A stretch of DNA of 7,313 bases from Clostridia bacterium. Its GTDB lineage: Bacteria > Bacillota > Clostridia > Oscillospirales > CAG-272. Shown piece by piece: positions 6,608 through 7,313 of this stretch (the first letter of the stretch is position 1; every line of letters starts with the position of its first letter). The notes under the pieces were generated by a model. That model was not told where the DNA came from. It saw only the letters and a program-made list of their open reading frames with translations, and did not search any database. The DNA is taken from the NCBI GenBank assembly GCA_017455945.1, contig JAFTLM010000394.1, positions 1 to 7,313 of the forward strand, written 5' to 3'. Position numbers and translations under genes: made by a program.

Positions 6608-6642
6608 TATAAAGACGGCGGTGTTTAGCCGCCGTCTTTATA
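6608..6642 (-). terminator. Intra-operon GC-rich hairpin: attenuating terminator or RNA-processing/stability stem
   Basis: A perfect 14-bp stem, TATAAAGACGGCGG (6608-6621) with its complement (6629-6642), and a 7-base loop. In the minus-strand transcript the GC core is followed by UCUUUAUA, which is only a moderate U-run and partly within the stem, so termination is probably incomplete. It lies between the highly expressed type of shell gene and the eutN-pduS part of the operon. The same palindrome would also form in plus-strand RNA, but no plus-strand gene is seen nearby. Confidence 0.6.
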
Positions 6643-6651
6643 ACAGCGACG

Positions 6652-6720
6652 GATATGTTAGCATTAACTATAATCCGTGAGCTTGCGCCGAATGGCGCGG
6701 TTGCCCCCACCGGCAGGCGG
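6652..6720 (-). repeat. Structured dispersed repeat, copy B, directly after the pduA-like stop codon
   Basis: It shares three blocks, in the same order and orientation, with the copy at 3537-3597. On the plus strand these are GATATGTT (6652-6659), TATAATCCGTGAGC (6669-6682) and a GC-rich block from GCGGTTGCC to ACCGGCAGG (6697-6717). In minus-strand RNA, 6720-6716 (CCGCC) pairs with 6711-6707 (GGUGG) around a UGCC loop, and 6698-6694 pairs with 6689-6685 (GCGCC/GGCGC) around a 4-base loop. It abuts the stop codon of the gene before it, as does the other copy. The family is unknown to me: it could be a REP- or MITE-like intergenic element or a 3'-end RNA structure. Confidence 0.7.
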
Positions 6721-6996
6721 TTACTTAAGTACGGGAAGAATCTTTTCCACGTCAGCGTGGGGTCTGGGAATTACGTGTACAGCTACAAGCTCACCGAGCT
6801 TGGATGCCGCACTGCTTCCTGCCTCGGTTGCAGCCTTTACTGCTCCAACGTCGCCTCTTACCATTACAGATACAAGACCCGAACCGATCTTCTCTGTGCC
6901 GATAAGTGTTACGTTTGCAGCCTTTACCATTGCGTCGGCAGCCTCAATTGCGGCTACAAGACCTCTGGTCTCTACCATTCCAAGTGCTTCCATCAT
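6721..6996 (-). CDS. pduA: BMC hexamer shell protein, PduA/EutM type
   Basis: A 91-residue single BMC domain of canonical length. It opens with ALGMVETRGLVAAIEAAD, has the pore loop EKIGSG at about residues 35-40, then the strand/helix VRGDVGAVKAATEAG, and ends with HVIPRPHADVEKILP. These match the main facet-forming hexamers PduA, PduJ and EutM closely; the choice among these names is arbitrary. Such proteins assemble into hexagonal sheets that make up most of the shell, and the central pore passes small polar metabolites. It follows another BMC gene by 33 bp. After its stop comes a 197-bp gap with a structured repeat and a strong hairpin, which may allow higher expression of this gene than of those downstream. 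Confidence 0.95.
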   Translation of the reverse strand: MMEALGMVETRGLVAAIEAADAMVKAANVTLIGTEKIGSGLVSVMVRGDVGAVKAATEAGSSAASKLGELVAVHVIPRPHADVEKILPVLK

Positions 6997-7002
6997 TTGT
7001 TT

Positions 7003-7007
7003 GTTTC
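7003..7007 (-). promoter_or_regulatory. Ribosome binding site of the pduA-like gene
   Basis: AGGAG on the minus strand, within AAAAGGAGAAACAA, ends 6 bases before the ATG at 6996 and 9 before the next ATG at 6993. It is the most consensus-like Shine-Dalgarno in the window, in keeping with a shell protein needed in many copies. Either ATG could serve; the protein would start MM or M. Confidence 0.7.
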
Positions 7008-7029
7008 TCCTTTTAAAAAATATTTATTT

Positions 7030-7313
7030 TTATCTTAATTTATCTTTGCCGAGCGCGGAGAGTCTGGCGAACCATTCTATATCCTCGCTCTGCCTTGCAA
7101 TCACCTTGTGGGTGATGTAAAGCTCTCTTTTATCGGCCTCTGCCTTGCCTGCCATAACTGCCGCCTCAACGGCTGCCGCCGAGCCCTCGACCTTAATAGC
7201 CATAACGAGAGGAACTCGTGCAGAGTCACCTGCCGCAGGCTTATTCTTGTCGATTGCGACGACCTTTACGTCCGCCGCCTTCGCCATAGCGTCGGCAACG
7301 ACTATAGCAGTCG
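7030..7313 (-). CDS. BMC-domain shell protein, 5'-truncated by the window edge, with enlarged pore loop
   Basis: The reading frame runs to the window edge without a start; 93 residues are visible. The first visible residues, TAIVVADAMAKAADVKVVAI, align with the AAIEAADAMVKAANV segment of ordinary BMC hexamer proteins, so only about 14 N-terminal residues seem to be missing. An internal ATG at 7287 would delete the first helix and is unlikely to be the start. A helix (GSAAAVEAAVMAG) and a C-terminal strand plus tail (ITHKVIARQSEDIEWFARL) complete one BMC fold. Where PduA-type proteins have the short KIGSG pore loop, this one has DKNKPAAGDSARVP, about 8-9 residues longer and without KIGSG. The C-terminus is also longer and ends in a basic GKDKLR. 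It probably forms a hexameric shell facet with a different pore. The stop lies 33 bp before the next BMC gene. I do not recognise a specific subfamily. Confidence 0.85.
   Translation of the reverse strand, partial: TAIVVADAMAKAADVKVVAIDKNKPAAGDSARVPLVMAIKVEGSAAAVEAAVMAGKAEADKRELYITHKVIARQSEDIEWFARLSALGKDKLR

Noticed and set aside
1..7313. CRISPR array, tRNA, rRNA, transposase or integrase
   Set aside because: No regularly spaced direct repeats, cloverleaf-like sequence or recombinase motif was seen; the only repeats are the two short intergenic families described.

Overview
This window is a stretch of a bacterial microcompartment (BMC, metabolosome) operon. All nine genes lie on the minus strand and are tightly packed, so they read from high to low coordinates. 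In transcription order they are: a partial BMC-domain shell protein (7313-7030, 5' end outside the window), a PduA/EutM-type hexameric shell protein (6996-6721), a EutN/PduN-type pentameric vertex protein (6523-6272), a PduS-like flavin/iron-sulfur electron carrier (6258-4930), a PduT-like tandem-BMC shell protein with a candidate iron-sulfur pore cysteine (4914-4363), a DeoR-family regulator (4358-3600), acetate/propionate kinase (3460-2264), a CoA-acylating aldehyde dehydrogenase (2248-809) and the phosphotransacylase PduL (800-156). A 16-bp perfect hairpin with T-runs right after the pduL stop ends the operon.

Together the genes encode the common core of an aldehyde-oxidising metabolosome. 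Inside the shell, aldehyde + CoA + NAD+ would give acyl-CoA, and PduL would convert that to acyl-phosphate and recycle CoA. AckA would then make ATP and the free acid, probably in the cytosol. PduS and PduT would pass electrons across the shell. The signature enzyme that generates the aldehyde (glycyl-radical or B12 diol dehydratase, ethanolamine lyase, or an aldolase) is not in the window and probably lies upstream of 7313. The substrate therefore cannot be fixed. A DeoR-type regulator with a sugar-phosphate-sensing fold hints at a sugar-phosphate-linked pathway (fucose/rhamnose or deoxyribose-phosphate type), but this is only a hint.

The likely host is an anaerobic Firmicute, probably a Clostridia relative. 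The grounds are AGGAG-type ribosome binding sites, moderate GC, and a PduS/PduT/PduL/AckA/DeoR gene set known from gut clostridia. This is inference, not proof.

The two long gaps inside the operon (3461-3599 and 6524-6720) hold the least expected material. Each begins, right after the upstream stop codon, with a copy of the same structured repeat of about 60-70 bp. Its hairpin shows compensatory base changes that pair only in minus-strand RNA. A second repeat family (GGTCGC...GCTCCGCAAAAA) occurs in inverted orientation at 28-66 and 3490-3526. The gap at 6524-6720 also has a 14-bp GC-rich hairpin between the abundant shell gene and the rest of the operon.
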